Part shown: piece after piece, positions 10,929-21,993 of the stretch | Numbering within the stretch: the first letter of the stretch is position 1 | Layout: every line of letters begins with the position of its first letter | Assembly (NCBI RefSeq): GCF_042477335.2 | Contig: NC_091257.1 | Span: forward strand, 46,842,501 to 46,906,500 | Source of the DNA: Ovis canadensis | Taxonomy: Eukaryota; Chordata; Mammalia; Artiodactyla; Bovidae | Length of the DNA stretch: 64,000 bases | Direction of reading: 5' to 3' | The notes under the pieces: generated by a model | What the model was told of the DNA's origin: nothing | The model's database searches: none | Seen by the model: only the letters and a program-made list of their open reading frames with translations | Made by a program: the position numbers and the translations under genes

Positions 10929-11265
10929 GAACATACTCTGTATGACTTGACTCCTTTTAAATTTGTCAAGATTTGTTTTATGGCATAGAATATTCTCTAT
11001 CTTGATAAATATGTCATGCACTTGAAAAGACTATGTAATCAGCTTTCATCAGATGTAGTGTTGTATCAGCTTCGTTTAAGTCAAGTTTGATGATAGTATT
11101 CAAGTCTTCTACTATTGAGATGGGGAGGTGAAACTTCCAACTATAATCATTTAGCCTAGTTTTCAGTTGTTTCAGGCAAAATGATAAATCCAGTCTCTGT
11201 TATTCCATCTTGGCTAAAGGCAAAGTCTGAAAAGTATATTCCTTTTTCTTCTTGACTTTAGCACT

Positions 11266-11539
11266 GCTGCTGCTGCTAAGTCACTTCAGTCACATCCGAC
11301 TCTGTGCGACTCCATAGATGGCAGCCCACAAGGCTCCCCCGTCCCTGGGATTCTCCAGGCAAGAACACTGGAGTGGGTTGCCATTTCCTTCTCCAATGCA
11401 TGAAAGTGAAAAGTGAAAGTGAAGTCGCTCAGTCGTGTCTGACCCTCAGCGACCCCATGGACTGCAGCCTTCTAGGCTCCTCCGTCCATGGGATTTTTCT
11501 AGGCAAGAGTACTGGAGTGGGATGCCATTGCCTTCTCCG
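11266..11539 (-). mobile_element. Bov-A2 SINE, 13-bp TSD
   Basis: Two Bov-A monomers joined by a short linker ('gcatgaaagtgaaaagtg') are present in antisense, with the typical (GCT)n end at 11,266. The perfect repeat tgactttagcact at 11,253-11,265 and 11,540-11,552 marks the insertion. A near-identical element is at 25,491-25,750. Confidence 0.94.
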
Positions 11540-12195
11540 TGACTTTAGCACTAAGATTGTCATTAAATAGTAGCATAAAAATGGGCATTCTCCTGTTGCT
11601 TCTTACTATAGAAAAATCATTCTCTTTCACCATTGATGTTAGGTCTAAGCTTTTTGGAGATGACTTTTGTCAGGTTGAAAAAGGTTTCTTCTACTCTTTG
11701 TTGTTTTTATCATATCACAAAGGTTTTGAATTATGTCAAATAGTATTTTTCTGTGGCTATTGAAATTTTCATATGGTTTTTCTCTTACATACTGTTAGTA
11801 TGGTGAACTATGTTGATTGATCTTCAAATACTAAAGTAACTTTATAGTCCTGGGATACACTACTTGGTCATGATGTATTCTCTTCATATTCCTATAAATT
11901 TATTTTTTAAGGATTGTTATATTTCTATTAATAAAGGTATTATTTAATATAATTTTATATTTTAAAATATTATATTCTAGAATAATTTTGATAATTATAA
12001 CATCTGATTTTGGTGTCAGGATGCTTTTGGTCTCATACAATAATTAGGAAATTGTTCTCATTTGTTGTATTTTCTAAAAGATTTTGTAAATGTTTGATAT
12101 TATTTCTTCCTTAGAAGTTTGATAGAATTAACAATTGAACTCATGGCCCTAGAGATTTTTGTAGAGTGTAATTAATAATTTAATTTTTGGTACTG

Positions 12196-12207
12196 ATATA
12201 TATATAT

Positions 12208-12246
<39 letters not shown>

Positions 12247-12481
12247 GGCTCAGAAGGTAAAAAAATCCACCTGCAATGTGGAAGACCTGGGTTTGATCCC
12301 TGGGTTGGGAAGATCACCTGCAGAAGGGTATGGCAACCCACTCCAGTATTCTTGCCTGGAGAATCCCCATGGACAGAGGAGATGAGCGGACTACAGTCCA
12401 TGGGGTCACAAAGAGTTACAATTGAGTGACTAAGCACACACATTGATATATATGTATAAAATATAAATAATATGTATTTTT

Positions 12482-12519
<38 letters not shown>

Positions 12520-12527
12520 AATATGTG
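12196..12527 (+). mobile_element. Bov-tA SINE between two (TA)n tracts
   Basis: A (TA)n run at about 12,196-12,240 leads into a Bov-tA body (about 12,244-12,440) with 'ggctcagaaggtaaaa', 'gggtttgatccctgggttgg' and 'ggggtcacaaagagttac'. A second TA-rich tract spans about 12,443-12,527. The TA tracts obscure any TSD. Their expansion probably arose from an AT-rich target or tail. Confidence 0.85.
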
Positions 12528-13062
12528 TGATGCTTACTCCTTGGAAGACAAGTTATGACCAACCTAGACAGCATATTAAAAAGCAGAGACATTACTTTGC
12601 CAACAAAGGTCCATTTGGTCAATGCTATTTTACCAGTAGTCATGTATGGGAGTGTGGGAGTTGGACTGTAAAGAGAGCTGAGAGCTGAAGAATTGATGCT
12701 TTTGAGCTGTGGTTTTGGAGAAGACTCTTGAGAGTCCCTTGGACTGCGAGGAGATCCAACCAGTCAATCCTAAAGGAAATCAGTCCTGAATAATCTTTGG
12801 AAGGACTGATGCTGAAGTTGAAACTCCAATACTTTGGCCATCTGATGCGAAGAACTGATTCATTGGAAAAGACCCTGATGCTGGGAAAGATTGAAAGCAG
12901 GAGGAGAAGGGGATGACAGAGGATGAGATGGTTAGATAGCATCACTGCCTCAATGGACATGTGTTTGAGTAGACCCTGGGAGTTGGTGATGGACAGGGAG
13001 GCCTGGTGTGTTGCAGTTCATGGGGTCACAAAGAGTCAGACACGACTGAGTGACTGAACTGA
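12528..13062 (+). mobile_element. BovB LINE 3' fragment
   Basis: The sequence starts at 'gatgcttactccttggaag' in the ORF2 C-terminal region and reads to the 3' tail 'gactgagtgactgaactg'. It has several stops and frameshifts. No clear TSD is visible because the left edge lies in TA-rich sequence. Confidence 0.9.
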
Positions 13063-13064
13063 TG

Positions 13065-14010
13065 TTATCAAATTTATCAGCCTAAAGATTCTTAAAAGAA
13101 TATTCCTTTATGAATGTTTTTTGTAATGTTTTAATTACAGGATCTATAGTCATGATGCTTCTTTAATTGTTGATACTGGTTATTTGTTTCCTCTTATTAA
13201 TCTTTTGATCTAGGTAGAGTGCTATCAATTTTGACTTTTAAGAAGGTTGAATTTTGATTTTATTGATTTCTGGTTTTATCTTTATTATTTCCCTTTTCTA
13301 TTTGAATTCTATTTTCTTAAGGTAGGAGCTTAGCTCATTGATGTTAGAGTTTCTTTTCTAATATCTAATGCTTAAAGTATTTCCTCTAAGCATTACTTTA
13401 ATTGCATCTCACAAATGTTGATTGGTTGTTTTCACTTTCAACTAGTTCAAAATAGTCTCTGATTTTCCTTTGACTCAGATTATTTAGAACTATATTGTTT
13501 AATCCTTACATAAATTGAAAAATTTCGGAGAGCTTTCTGTTACCTTTCTAAGGTAATTGTTTTAGTCAAGGAAACAATCTACTTAATTTTATCCTTTAAA
13601 CTGTTTTGAGTCAAGTTATACAGCCAGCATATTGTCTGTCTTTGTTACTGTGCTTATCTACTTTTTGACAAGAATGTTTGGCTTGCAGTGTTTGGGTGGG
13701 GCCATCACAAATGTCAATTTGGTCAAGTTGGTTGAGAGGGCTCTTTGTCTTCTATGTAATTACTAATTTTCTATTTGCTCTATCTTTACCTGAGAGAGGA
13801 GTATTAAAATAGATAACAAAACTCTGGATGTATCTATTTCTTCTGTCAGTCCTGTAAATCTTGCTTCCTCTTTTTCCAGTTCAGTCTTTAGGTTAAACAC
13901 ATTGGATATTATTACGTCTTCTAGTGACTTTATGCCTTTATCTTTGTAAAGTGTTGTTCATTATCCCATTTGGTAATTTTGGGGTTTTCCCTCCCTGGGC
14001 ATAATCAGAA
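13065..14010 (-). repeat. L1 ORF2 fragment, antisense
   Basis: T-rich decayed L1 read from the opposite strand, with 'attgatttctggttttatc', 'gggtggggccatcac' and 'tctagtgactttatgcc' type phrases. It may be the continuation of the tract ending near 12,190, separated by the younger insertions at 12,196-13,062. The 14,011-14,332 interval is unassigned, with a weak L2/MIR-like piece near 14,220-14,330. Confidence 0.6.
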
Positions 14011-14332
14011 ACTGACTCTAGACAGAAGGCTGTGGCAATCATAGGGCTCATTGCTTGTTTTTTTCTCCTTGGGATCACAGACTGCTGTTTCAGGTCTGCA
14101 ATCACTTTTTTCATATATTTTGTCCAGAGTTTTACTTGGTTTTGGTGAAAAGGTAAGGCTGGAGCCTGTTACTCCCTCATGGCTGCTAATGGCAGTGTAC
14201 CAATTTAATCATGACTTATTTTATTTATTACATTTAACAAATGTTTATGGAACACCTATTGTTGAAAGCCTGGGAACCCAGAGATAAGAGAGTCAGGCCA
14301 ATGCTATGGAAACAAGTAAAAAGTTACAATAG

Positions 14333-14820
14333 TGTGGCAGCTTTCAAATATGGCCCCCAAATTATTTAATACTCTTTCCATGGAGAGGTGGGTTTTATTT
14401 CCTTTCCGCTTGAGTGTAGATGCTGCAATTGCTTGTTCAGTGGAATATGACAGAAGCACTGCTATGCCTACTTTCTAGTTCAGGTCTTTAGAAACTGGGA
14501 GTTTCATTTTCCTGCCTCTTACAATGCTCAGTCCAACGTGCTAACACACGGGAGGTCCCCTGCAGGTGTTCCGGCCAACAGCCCCAATGACCCAGCCAAT
14601 TGCCAGCGTCAACCACCAGTCATGTAAGTGTGCAAGCTTTCAAAAGACTGTAGTTCCGGTGAGTGATCCCAGCCTTGAGCCCCTCTTACTGACCTTGTAT
14701 GGAAAACAGGCAAGCTATGCCCACAGAGTTCTGTCCAAGTTTTTTATTTGCAAGCAAAAGAAATGATTATTGTTGTCCTAGGTCAGAAACTTTGGGGTGA
14801 TTTTTATATCGTAAAAGACA
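14333..14820 (+). repeat. Ancient LTR-like or other old interspersed repeat (tentative)
   Basis: The opening 'tgtggcagctttcaaatatggccccc' style and later 'ggccaacagccccaatgacc' resemble a widespread old mammalian repeat with LTR-like ends. The match is from memory and diverged, so family and boundaries are uncertain. An open frame of 66 codons at 14,566 has no recognisable content. Confidence 0.35.
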
Positions 14821-15144
14821 CTTAATATAATAGCATTAAGTGCTATGATAGAAATGGTCAATAATCAACTAACTAACAAATACTTACTACATGCCTATTA
14901 CAGTTCAGAATTGGAATTCGAGTGGAGATTTAGAGAAGGTATAGAATCAGAGCAGGAAAGTAGAAAGAATTGCTTGTTTGAAGACATGGAAAGTATGGGG
15001 GAATCTGAAAGACTTAAAGTAGAGGGTTTGAGAAACTAGCTTTTAAAAAATGAGATTTTCAGGGGCCAGTTCTATAAGAATGTAATACTAAGGAATTAGG
15101 ACTTAATTATTTATTTAATGACGCATTCCCCATCAGCTATACTC

Positions 15145-15240
15145 TATAAAAGAAATTTAATCTCTGTTTTTCCAGCATCTAGTATGGTACTTGGTACACA
15201 TAAGGAGTTAATAAATATTTATTAAATGGCTGACTGAAGA
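15145..15240 (+). repeat. L2 3' end fragment
   Basis: The phrase 'ccagcatctagtatggtacttgg' followed by 'aataaatatttattaaatgg' is the characteristic L2 3' end. Similar ends occur at 24,765-24,890 and 26,380-26,500. Confidence 0.6.
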
Positions 15241-15593
15241 ACCATGTGATAACTTTAAAGGAATAACATAATCAGATTTTTGTTTTAGAAAAATCATTCC
15301 AGCAGGGGTATGGAGAAATGTAGGTGTATTTACTCAGCTGTTATAAGAAAATATCTTAGGCTAGGGGCTTAAAGAGATTTTTTAAAAACAGTTCTGGAGA
15401 CTGAAAATCTGAGATCAGGGTACCAGCATGATCCGGTTTTGGGGAGCACTCTCTTTCTGGCTTGCAGACACAGCTGCCTTCTCACTGCATCCTCACACGG
15501 CAGAGGAGAGGAGAGAGAGTAAGGTCTCTGGTGTCTGTTCTTATAATGGCACTAATCCGATCACAAGGGCCCCACCCTCGTGTCCCATATAAA

Positions 15594-15808
15594 GGCTTCC
15601 CTGGTGGCTCAGAGGTTAAAGCGTCTGCCTCCAATGCGGGAGACCCGGGTTTGATCCCTGGGTCAGGAAGATCCCCTGGAGAAGGAAATGGCAACCCACT
15701 CCAGTATTCTTGCCTGGAGAATCCCATGGACTGAGGAGCCTGGTGGGCTGCAGTCCACGGGGTCACAAAGAGTCGGACACGACTGAGTGACTTTACTTAC
15801 TTACTTAC
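15594..15808 (+). mobile_element. Bov-tA SINE with (ACTT)n tail
   Basis: A complete Bov-tA begins at 'ggcttccctggtggctcag' and has a well-preserved B-box-like 'gggtttgatccctgggtcag'. It ends with 'gactgagtgactttacttac' and four to five ACTT repeats. High similarity to the usual sequence suggests a young copy. Confidence 0.93.
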
Positions 15809-15817
15809 TTATCTACC

Positions 15818-15944
15818 CAGAGAAGGAAATGGCAACCCAATCCAGTATTCTTGCCTAGAGAATCCTGTGGACAGAGGAGCCTGGTGGGCTGCCATCTATG
15901 GGGTCACAGAGTCGGACACGACTAAAGTGATTTAGCAGCAGCAA
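15818..15944 (+). mobile_element. Bov-A monomer, 9-bp TSD
   Basis: Starts in the Bov-A body ('agagaaggaaatggcaacc') without a tRNA head and ends in 'tttagcagcagcaa'. The 9-bp repeat ttatctacc at 15,809-15,817 and 15,945-15,953 flanks it. It landed in or next to the ACTT tail of the preceding SINE. Confidence 0.85.
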
Positions 15945-16308
15945 TTATCTACCAAAGGCTCAATCTCTAAACGTTATCACATTGGTAGTTAGGACTTTAA
16001 CATATGAATTTTGTGGGGACATGATTCAGTCCACAGCAGTAGGAAAGGAGAAAAACATAGCAGGAGATAAATGTAATAAATCATCTAAAAGATGATAGGA
16101 GTGTGAACTAAAGTACTGTTAGTAAGGTTGCTGGGATTTTTTTTTTTAACCTTAAAATTACAGATTTTTCCTGGAGTAACTCTATTTGCATGGAGGTGTC
16201 TTCTTTTTTTTTTCAAAATCAAACCAAAAAATAAAAAGGGAATAATATATCAAAATTAACCACAGAATCTAGTAAACACATATTACGGAAACACTTGAAT
16301 GTTTCTTT

Positions 16309-16505
16309 TTGTCTGGTGCCCAGTCCTGTCTGACTCTGTGACTCCATGGACTGTAGCCCACCAACCTCCTCTGTCCATGGGATTTTCCAGGCAAGAATAC
16401 TGGAGTTATCCAGGGTATCTTCCTGACCCAGGGATTAAAACTGCATCTCCTGTCTCTACTGCATTGCAGGTGGATTCTTTACCACTGAGCCACCAGGGAA
16501 CCCCC
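16309..16505 (-). mobile_element. Bov-tA SINE
   Basis: Antisense Bov-tA with tail 'gtctgactctgtgactcc', body 'aggcaagaatactggagt' and head ending 'gccaccagggaa'. The flanks 'gaatgtttc' (left) and 'gaatgtgtc' (right) are an imperfect TSD. A short internal deletion follows 'ctggagt'. Confidence 0.88.
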
Positions 16506-17455
16506 TGAATGTGTCACTACAATGTTTTAAAAACTATGCTAAAAGTCAAAGTGAAACTCATGTAGTTTCAATGTTTTAAGGGATAATCATGGAAAGGCAG
16601 CTTTAAAATACAAACCACTTTCACTTTTTCTATTTGGTTTTGTTAAATAATATTAAAAATGCTTCCATATCCTATTAATCATAAAGTCCTCAAATGGCTA
16701 ACAGCATTCTTCCAGGTCAGAATACATGTATAATTCTATAATGATTATTAGGTGTGTTATTTTACTTTAGTATTTCTAGAGCACACATACTGAAGAGCAA
16801 GGCTTGAACAATTTGCTCACTAGCTTACTGCTGGCAACAGAGTTCTTCAGTGACGCACAAAGCACATCCAAATGCTTCTTCATAAATATCTGGCTCTGAT
16901 ACAGGGCAATTATGATTAATGTGTCCCAGCCACACGAACGTTTGGGAACTTGAGGTAGACAAGTTGTCACCTGATCCTGTCAGTCCAGTCATCAAAAACT
17001 GGTTTTTCAGAGAGAATTTTCCACTTCACTGATTAACAGTGATGTTTTGGAAGAATTTTATATTTGTCATAAGGAAACAGAAGCAAGCCTTGGTATTGGC
17101 TCCTAAAACTGTAAAGAATGGGTGGGACTAACATACTACATTTTTTACACAGTTGTGTTAACCATTTTTCTGCTTTTCAAAGAAACATAGCTCATATATT
17201 TGTAACAAAGCATTAAAACATTTGTAAAATATAAACTGCCTAAGAACAAAATATCATCACAAATCTTACAATTCACAGATAATCAAAGTATTCTCACGTA
17301 TGTCCTTTTAAACTGAAAATTTGGGGTACTGCATAATCCTATATGGTTTTATAAGTGACTTTTTAAAAGGAATATACTTAGATGTCATTCTGTATAAACA
17401 CAGATCTGCATTAACACTTTTGGAGAATTTTTAGACTGTGTACTATGATCAATAC
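16506..17455. other. Upstream stretch with no recognised element
   Basis: AT-rich sequence of about 950 bases between a Bov-tA and the interrupted L2/MIR. No repeat family, RNA gene or long open frame is recognised. A 64-codon minus-strand frame at 16,776-16,970 has no familiar motif. Confidence 0.5.
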
Positions 17456-17990
17456 GAATTAAAATGATTACTTACACTTATTTAGTGCTTACTATATGCT
17501 GGGTAAAGAGCAATATTGCATAGGAACCTGGAATGTCAGGTCCATGAATCAAGGCAAATTGGAAGTGGTCAAACAAGAGATGGCAAGAGTGAATGTCGAC
17601 ATTCTAGGAATCAGTGAACTAAAATGGACTGGAATGGGTGAATTCAACTCAGATGACCATTATATCTACTACTGAGGGCAGGAATCCCTCAGAAGAAATG
17701 GAGTAGCCATCATGGTCAACAAAAGAGTCCGAAATGCAGTACTTGGATGCAATCTCAAAACGACAGAATGATCTGTTTGTTTCCAAGGCAAACTATTCAG
17801 TATCACAGTAATCCAAGTCTATGCCCCAACCAGTAACGCTGAAGAAGCTGAAGTTGAACGGTTCTATGAAGACCTACAAGACCTTTTAGAACTAACACCC
17901 AAAAAAGATGTCCTTTTCATTATAGGGGACTGGAATGCAAAAGTAGGAAGTCAAGAAACACCTGGAGGAACAGGCAAATTTGGCGTTGGA

Positions 17991-18428
17991 ATGCGGAATG
18001 AAGCAGGACAAAGACTAATAGAGTTTTCCCAAGAGAATGCACTGGTCATAGCAAACACCCTCTGCCAACAATACAAGAGAAGACTCTACACATGGGCATC
18101 ACCAGATGGTCAACACAGAAATCAGATTGATTACATTCTTTGCATCCAAAGATGGAGAAGCTCTATACAGGCAACAAAAACAAGACCAGGAGCTGACTGT
18201 GGCTCAGATCATGAACTCCTTATTACCAAATTCAGGCTTAAATTGAAGAAAGTAGGGAAAACCGCTAGACCATTCAGGTATGACCTAAATCAAATCCTTT
18301 ATGATTATGCAGTAGAAGTGAAAAATAGATTTAAGGGCCTAGATCTGATAGATAGAGTGCCTGATGAACTATGGAATGAGGTTCCTGACATTGTACAGGA
18401 GACAGGGATCAAGACCATCCCCAGGTAA
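17991..18428 (+). pseudogene. BovB endonuclease domain, C-terminal part
   Basis: The open frame holds the C-terminal half of the apurinic-like endonuclease of BovB. It has the 'NQIDYIL' block and the catalytic 'SDHELL' region, followed by the linker toward the RT. The frame is open upstream to 17,770, where a stop breaks it from the N-terminal part. It ends at a TAA at 18,426-18,428, and the downstream RT lies in another frame. It is part of the dead element, not a host gene. Confidence 0.9.
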
Positions 18429-18433
18429 AAGAA

Positions 18434-20245
18434 ATGCAAAAAAGCAAAATGGCTGTCTGGAGAGGCCTTACAAATAGCTGTGAAAAGAAGAGAGGCGAAA
18501 AGCAAAGGAGAAAGGAAACATATAAGCATCCGAATGCAGAGTTCCAAAGAATACCAAGAAGAGATAAGAAAGACTTCTTCAGCGATCAGTGCAAAAAAAT
18601 AGAGGAAAAGAACAGAATGGGAAATACTAGAAATATCTTGAAGAATTTTAGACATATCAAGGGAACATTTCATGCAAAGATGGGCTCGATAAAGAACAGA
18701 AATGGTATGGACCTAACAGAAGCAGAAGATATTAAGAAGAGGTGGCAAGAATACACAGAAGAACTGTACAAAAAAGATCTTCACGACCCAGATAATCATG
18801 ATGGTGTGATCACTCACCTAGAGCCAGACATCCTGGAATGTGAAGTCAAGTGGGCCTTAGGAAGCATCACTACGAACAAAGCTAGTGGAGGTGATGGAAT
18901 TCCAGTTGAGCTCTTTCAAATCCTGAAAGATGATGCCGTGAAAGTGCTGCACTCAATATGCCAGCAAATTTGGAAAACTCAGCAGTGGCCACAGGACTGG
19001 AAAAGGTCAGTTTTCATTCCAATTTCAAAGAAAGGCAATGCCAAAGAATGCTCAAACTACCGCACAATTGCACTCATCTCACATGCTAGTAAAGTAATGC
19101 TCAAAATTCTCCAAGCCAGGCTTCAGCAATACGTGAACTGTGAACTTCCTGATGTTCAAGCTGGTTTTAGAAAAGGCAGAGGAACTAGCGATCAAATTGC
19201 CAACATCTGCTGGATCATGGAAAAAGCAAGAGAGTTCCAGAAAAACATCTATTTCTGCTTTATTGACTATGCCAAAGCCTTTGACTGTGTGGATCACAAT
19301 AAACTGTGGAAAATTCTGAGAGAGATGGAAATACCAGACCACCTGACCTGCCTCTTGAGAAATCTGTGTGCAGGTCAGGAAGCAACAGTTAGAACTGGAC
19401 ATGGAACAACAGACTGGTTCCAAATAGGAAAAGGAGTGCATCAAGGCTGTATATTGTCACCCTGCTTATTTAACTTACATGCAGAGTATATCATGAGAAA
19501 CCCTGGACTGGAAGAAACACAAGCTGGAATCAAGATTGCCAGGAGAAATATCAATAACCTCAGATATGCAGATGACACCACCCTTATGGCAGAAAGTGAA
19601 CAGGAACTAAAAAGCCTCTTGATGAAAGTGAATGTGAATAGTGAAAAAGTTGGCTTAAAGCTCAACATTCAGAAAATGAAGATCATGGCATCTGGTCCCA
19701 TCACTTCATGGGAAATAGATGGGGAAACAGTGGAAACAGTGGCAGACTTTATTTTGGGGGGCTCCAAAATCACTGCAAATGGTGACTGCAGCCATGAAAT
19801 TAAAAGATGCTTACTCCTTGGAAGAAAAGTTACGACCAACCCAGATAGCATATTCAAAAGCAGAGCCATTACTTTGCTGACTAAGGTCCGTCTAGTCAAG
19901 GCTATGGTTTTTCTTGTGGTCATGTATGGATGTGAGAGTTGGACTGTGAAGAAGGCTGAGCGCCGAAGAATTGATGCTTTTGAACTGTGGTGTTGGAGAA
20001 GACTCTTGAGAGTCCCTTGGACTGCAAGGAGATCCAACCAGTCCATTCTGAAGATCAGCCCTGGGATTTCTTTGGAAGGAATGATGCTAAAGCTGAAACT
20101 CCAGTACTTTGGCCACCTCATGCGAAGAGTTGACTCATTGGAAAAGACTCTGATGCTAGGAGGGATTGGGGGCAGGAGGAGAAGGGGACGACAGAGGATG
20201 AGATGGCTGGATGGCATCACTGATTCGATGGACGTGAGCCAGTGA
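18434..20245 (+). pseudogene. BovB reverse transcriptase region, 603-codon open frame
   Basis: The frame covers the linker, the RT fingers (GGDGIPVELFQ), the QAGFRKGRGTSDQI block, motif A FIDYAKAFD (19,259-19,285), motif C YADD (19,565-19,576) and the C-terminal [12 protein letters not shown] block. All key RT carboxylates are visible. A frameshift near 20,245 removes the last ~30 residues. It is separated from the endonuclease by a stop and a frame change, so no complete ORF2 polyprotein is made. Expression is not expected. Confidence 0.92.
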
Positions 20246-20480
20246 ACTCCGGGAGTTGGTGATGGACAGAGAGGCCTGGCGTGCTGCGATTCATGGGGTC
20301 GCAAAGAGTCGGACACGACTGAGTGACTGAACTGAACTGATATGCTGGGTATCCAAGGGCTTCCTTTGTATGAATCCATTCGATCCTTACAACCCGATTA
20401 TCACTCCTGTTTCATACAGATGAGGAAACTGAGAGACCAGAAGGAAGTTATCTGTCTAATCCCTAATGTCCTGCATTTTT

Positions 20481-21060
20481 CTGGTTAACAGTGCTTTGGT
20501 ATTATAAGCAATATTGCCATAAATAACTTTGTTCATGTTTTTAAACAAAGTCTTTAGGGTAAATTTCAAAAAGTTGTTGGGTCCAGAGGTATTCACAGTT
20601 TAAAACCTTGTGTTACACACTTTCAAATATTTCTACTGGGAGAGTAATTATTTAACAATGAGTGTACGATTCCCCACATCCCTGGTTCTTTTTCATCTTT
20701 GTCTGACAAAAATGTATCTAAACGCTACTTTAATCTGCATTTCTCACTTTTAAAAACGGGACCTCAAAATGGATTTTTTTCTAAGCACTCTTCGTCTATC
20801 ACAACACTCATCTTGTTGACATGTTCTAAACATTTACATCCTGCAGTCAGCAGTTATGGTAAATTTTGGTAAATTTACATGCAAGATGCTCCAAGTTCCT
20901 CTTAAGTGGGATGCACAAATCTAGAAGATGCTCCTTAGAATTTCTACAGGATACAGAGAACAGTTTTTGTTATTGTTAAGTAAACTTATAAATAAAATTA
21001 CTAAGTAGTTTAAGTTATTACTAACCACCGATCAAACTTTAGATCCATTTTTCAGCCCTT
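20481..21060. other. Spacer between the BovB/L2 cluster and the STAM CpG island
   Basis: Unremarkable AT-rich sequence of about 580 bases. A weak old L1-like phrase ('gtgtacgattccccacatccc') is near 20,660. No gene or RNA is recognised. A T12 run at 21,059-21,073 abuts the island. Confidence 0.5.
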
Positions 21061-21775
21061 TTTTTTTTTTTTGCTCGGCTTTTTTGGGGGGAGGTTGTCT
21101 ATCGCAGACCATTTTGGTCAACTGCCAATCACTGTTAACAGCCTGCGGATCACACAGCTAGTAGCTGCCAACGCCCAGCCAGAAGAGGTTTCGACAGAGC
21201 TTCCAGGCAGGCCTTCGGGGACTCGCTGGAAGGTGCCAGCGCCGCCCCAGCCTCCGCGAGGAGCCGCGCGCCTGACACTCCCCTCTTCGGGATTCGGGCC
21301 AAGCCGCCCGCTCACATGACTTAATCAGAGGAAGCTTCCTGTCACCGCGGGCAGCGACCTGAACTCATAACCCCTTTTACTTAGATGAGGAAAGGAGTTT
21401 CCATCCTCCGCCCTAGGGACCACAAACTTGTGACCACCATCGGAGCACGGGGAAAAGAGGGTTTCCCTCTACCCAGACGCGACCCCTTTTCTTTCTGCTC
21501 AACCTCTGATTCACGCTTGAGCTCGTTAGTCGTCTTCGGCGCGCCTGGAGGACCCAGTCCTCCGGAGGCTTTGGACCAAGGCCAAGTCCGGAAAGGCAGG
21601 CATCCCTGCCACTGTTCCGTGGGGCCAGTCAAAGGGGGTCCGGGCGGAGGGGGCTCTGGGGTTGGGCCGGTTTCTGCGGGGCAAGTTCGGGGCAGGTTCT
21701 GGACAGGCGAAGCCCAGGGCACCCAGATTCCCGACAGGCTCCGCGTCCGGGGCCTTCGCGGCTCCTCCGCTCTTG

Positions 21776-21801
21776 CCGCCGCCGCCGCCGCTGCCGCGGT
21801 T
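21776..21801 (+). repeat. (GCC)n triplet run in the STAM 5' UTR
   Basis: A short GCC/GCT triplet tract about 155-180 bases upstream of the ATG. It lies in the probable 5' UTR and would form a very GC-rich leader. Such tracts are often length-variable. Confidence 0.8.
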
Positions 21802-21953
21802 GCTGCGGGTCGGGGAGAGCTGGGGTTGTCGCGGGCCCCGGAGAGTCCGTCTCGGCCACTGTTTTTGCCCGAGGAGACTTCCTTCCTAGGTCGCACCCTG
21901 ACTCCTGTGGTGTCGAGGGGGAGTCCCTGCGGACACCTCTGCACGCAGTGGAG

Positions 21954-21993
21954 ATGCCTCTGTTTGCCACCAATCCCTTCGATCAGGATGTCG
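21954..21993 (+). CDS. STAM: STAM exon 1 (coding part)
   Basis: Forty coding bases give residues 1-13 ([13 protein letters not shown]) and the first base of codon 14. The donor is 'g|gtaagt', close to ideal. The intron is phase 1. The ATG is the first one in the 290 bases upstream and sits just inside the CpG island. Confidence 0.97.

Larger units (their letters stand above)
9720..12190 (-). repeat. Long antisense L1 ORF2 tract, host of three younger insertions
   Basis: T-rich sequence with phrases such as 'tttaattcctgaaactgg', 'tatttatctcctcaacaaatg' and 'taaatactgctataattgc' is decayed L1 ORF2 read from the opposite strand. It is split by a Bov-tA dimer (10,061-10,394), a BovB piece (10,639-10,928) and a Bov-A2 (11,266-11,539), each with its own TSD. 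The remaining L1 pieces are 9,720-10,047, 10,408-10,627, 10,940-11,252 and 11,553-12,190. Confidence 0.65.
15330..16042 (-). repeat. MLT1-type MaLR LTR, antisense, split by two SINEs
   Basis: The left part runs from 'ctcagctgttataag' through 'cagttctggagactgaaaatc' and 'gccttctcactgcatcctc' to 15,593. The right part (15,954-16,042) contains 'ggactttaacatatgaattt' and 'gattcagtccacagcag'. Together they form one antisense MLT1-like solo LTR of an ancient non-autonomous endogenous-retrovirus-related element. The two SINEs at 15,594 and 15,818 explain the gap. No coding sequence remains. Confidence 0.75.
17506..20339 (+). mobile_element. Nearly full-length BovB (RTE) LINE, 12-bp TSD
   Basis: About 2.83 kb with both enzymatic domains. 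The APE-type endonuclease (from about 17,515) shows GTWNVRS, an ISELKW block with the catalytic Glu, GDWNAKVGS and the SDH motif near 18,200. The reverse transcriptase follows. The 5' end lacks the UTR and small upstream region of a complete element (about 3.2 kb from memory). Two stops interrupt the endonuclease (near 17,673 and 17,770) and one lies after 18,425, so it is inactive. The perfect 12-bp repeat atatgctgggta at 17,494-17,505 and 20,340-20,351 proves insertion into an older L2/MIR-type repeat. Confidence 0.96.
17456..20480 (+). repeat. L2/MIR-type repeat split by BovB
   Basis: The left piece (17,456-17,505) contains 'atttagtgcttactatatgc', the typical 'stay in the same place' core of L2/MIR. 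The right piece (20,340-20,480) continues with 'tccttacaacccgattatc' and 'tacagatgaggaaactgag'. Together they form one ancient element that received the BovB insertion at 17,506-20,339. Confidence 0.65.

Noticed and set aside
12196..12527. TA-rich blocks as a possible regulatory or structural element
   Set aside because: They are simple (TA)n tracts on either side of a Bov-tA and need no further explanation.
18434..20245. 603-codon frame as a possible host gene
   Set aside because: It is the BovB reverse transcriptase, with a TSD at the element's ends; not a domesticated gene as far as can be seen.
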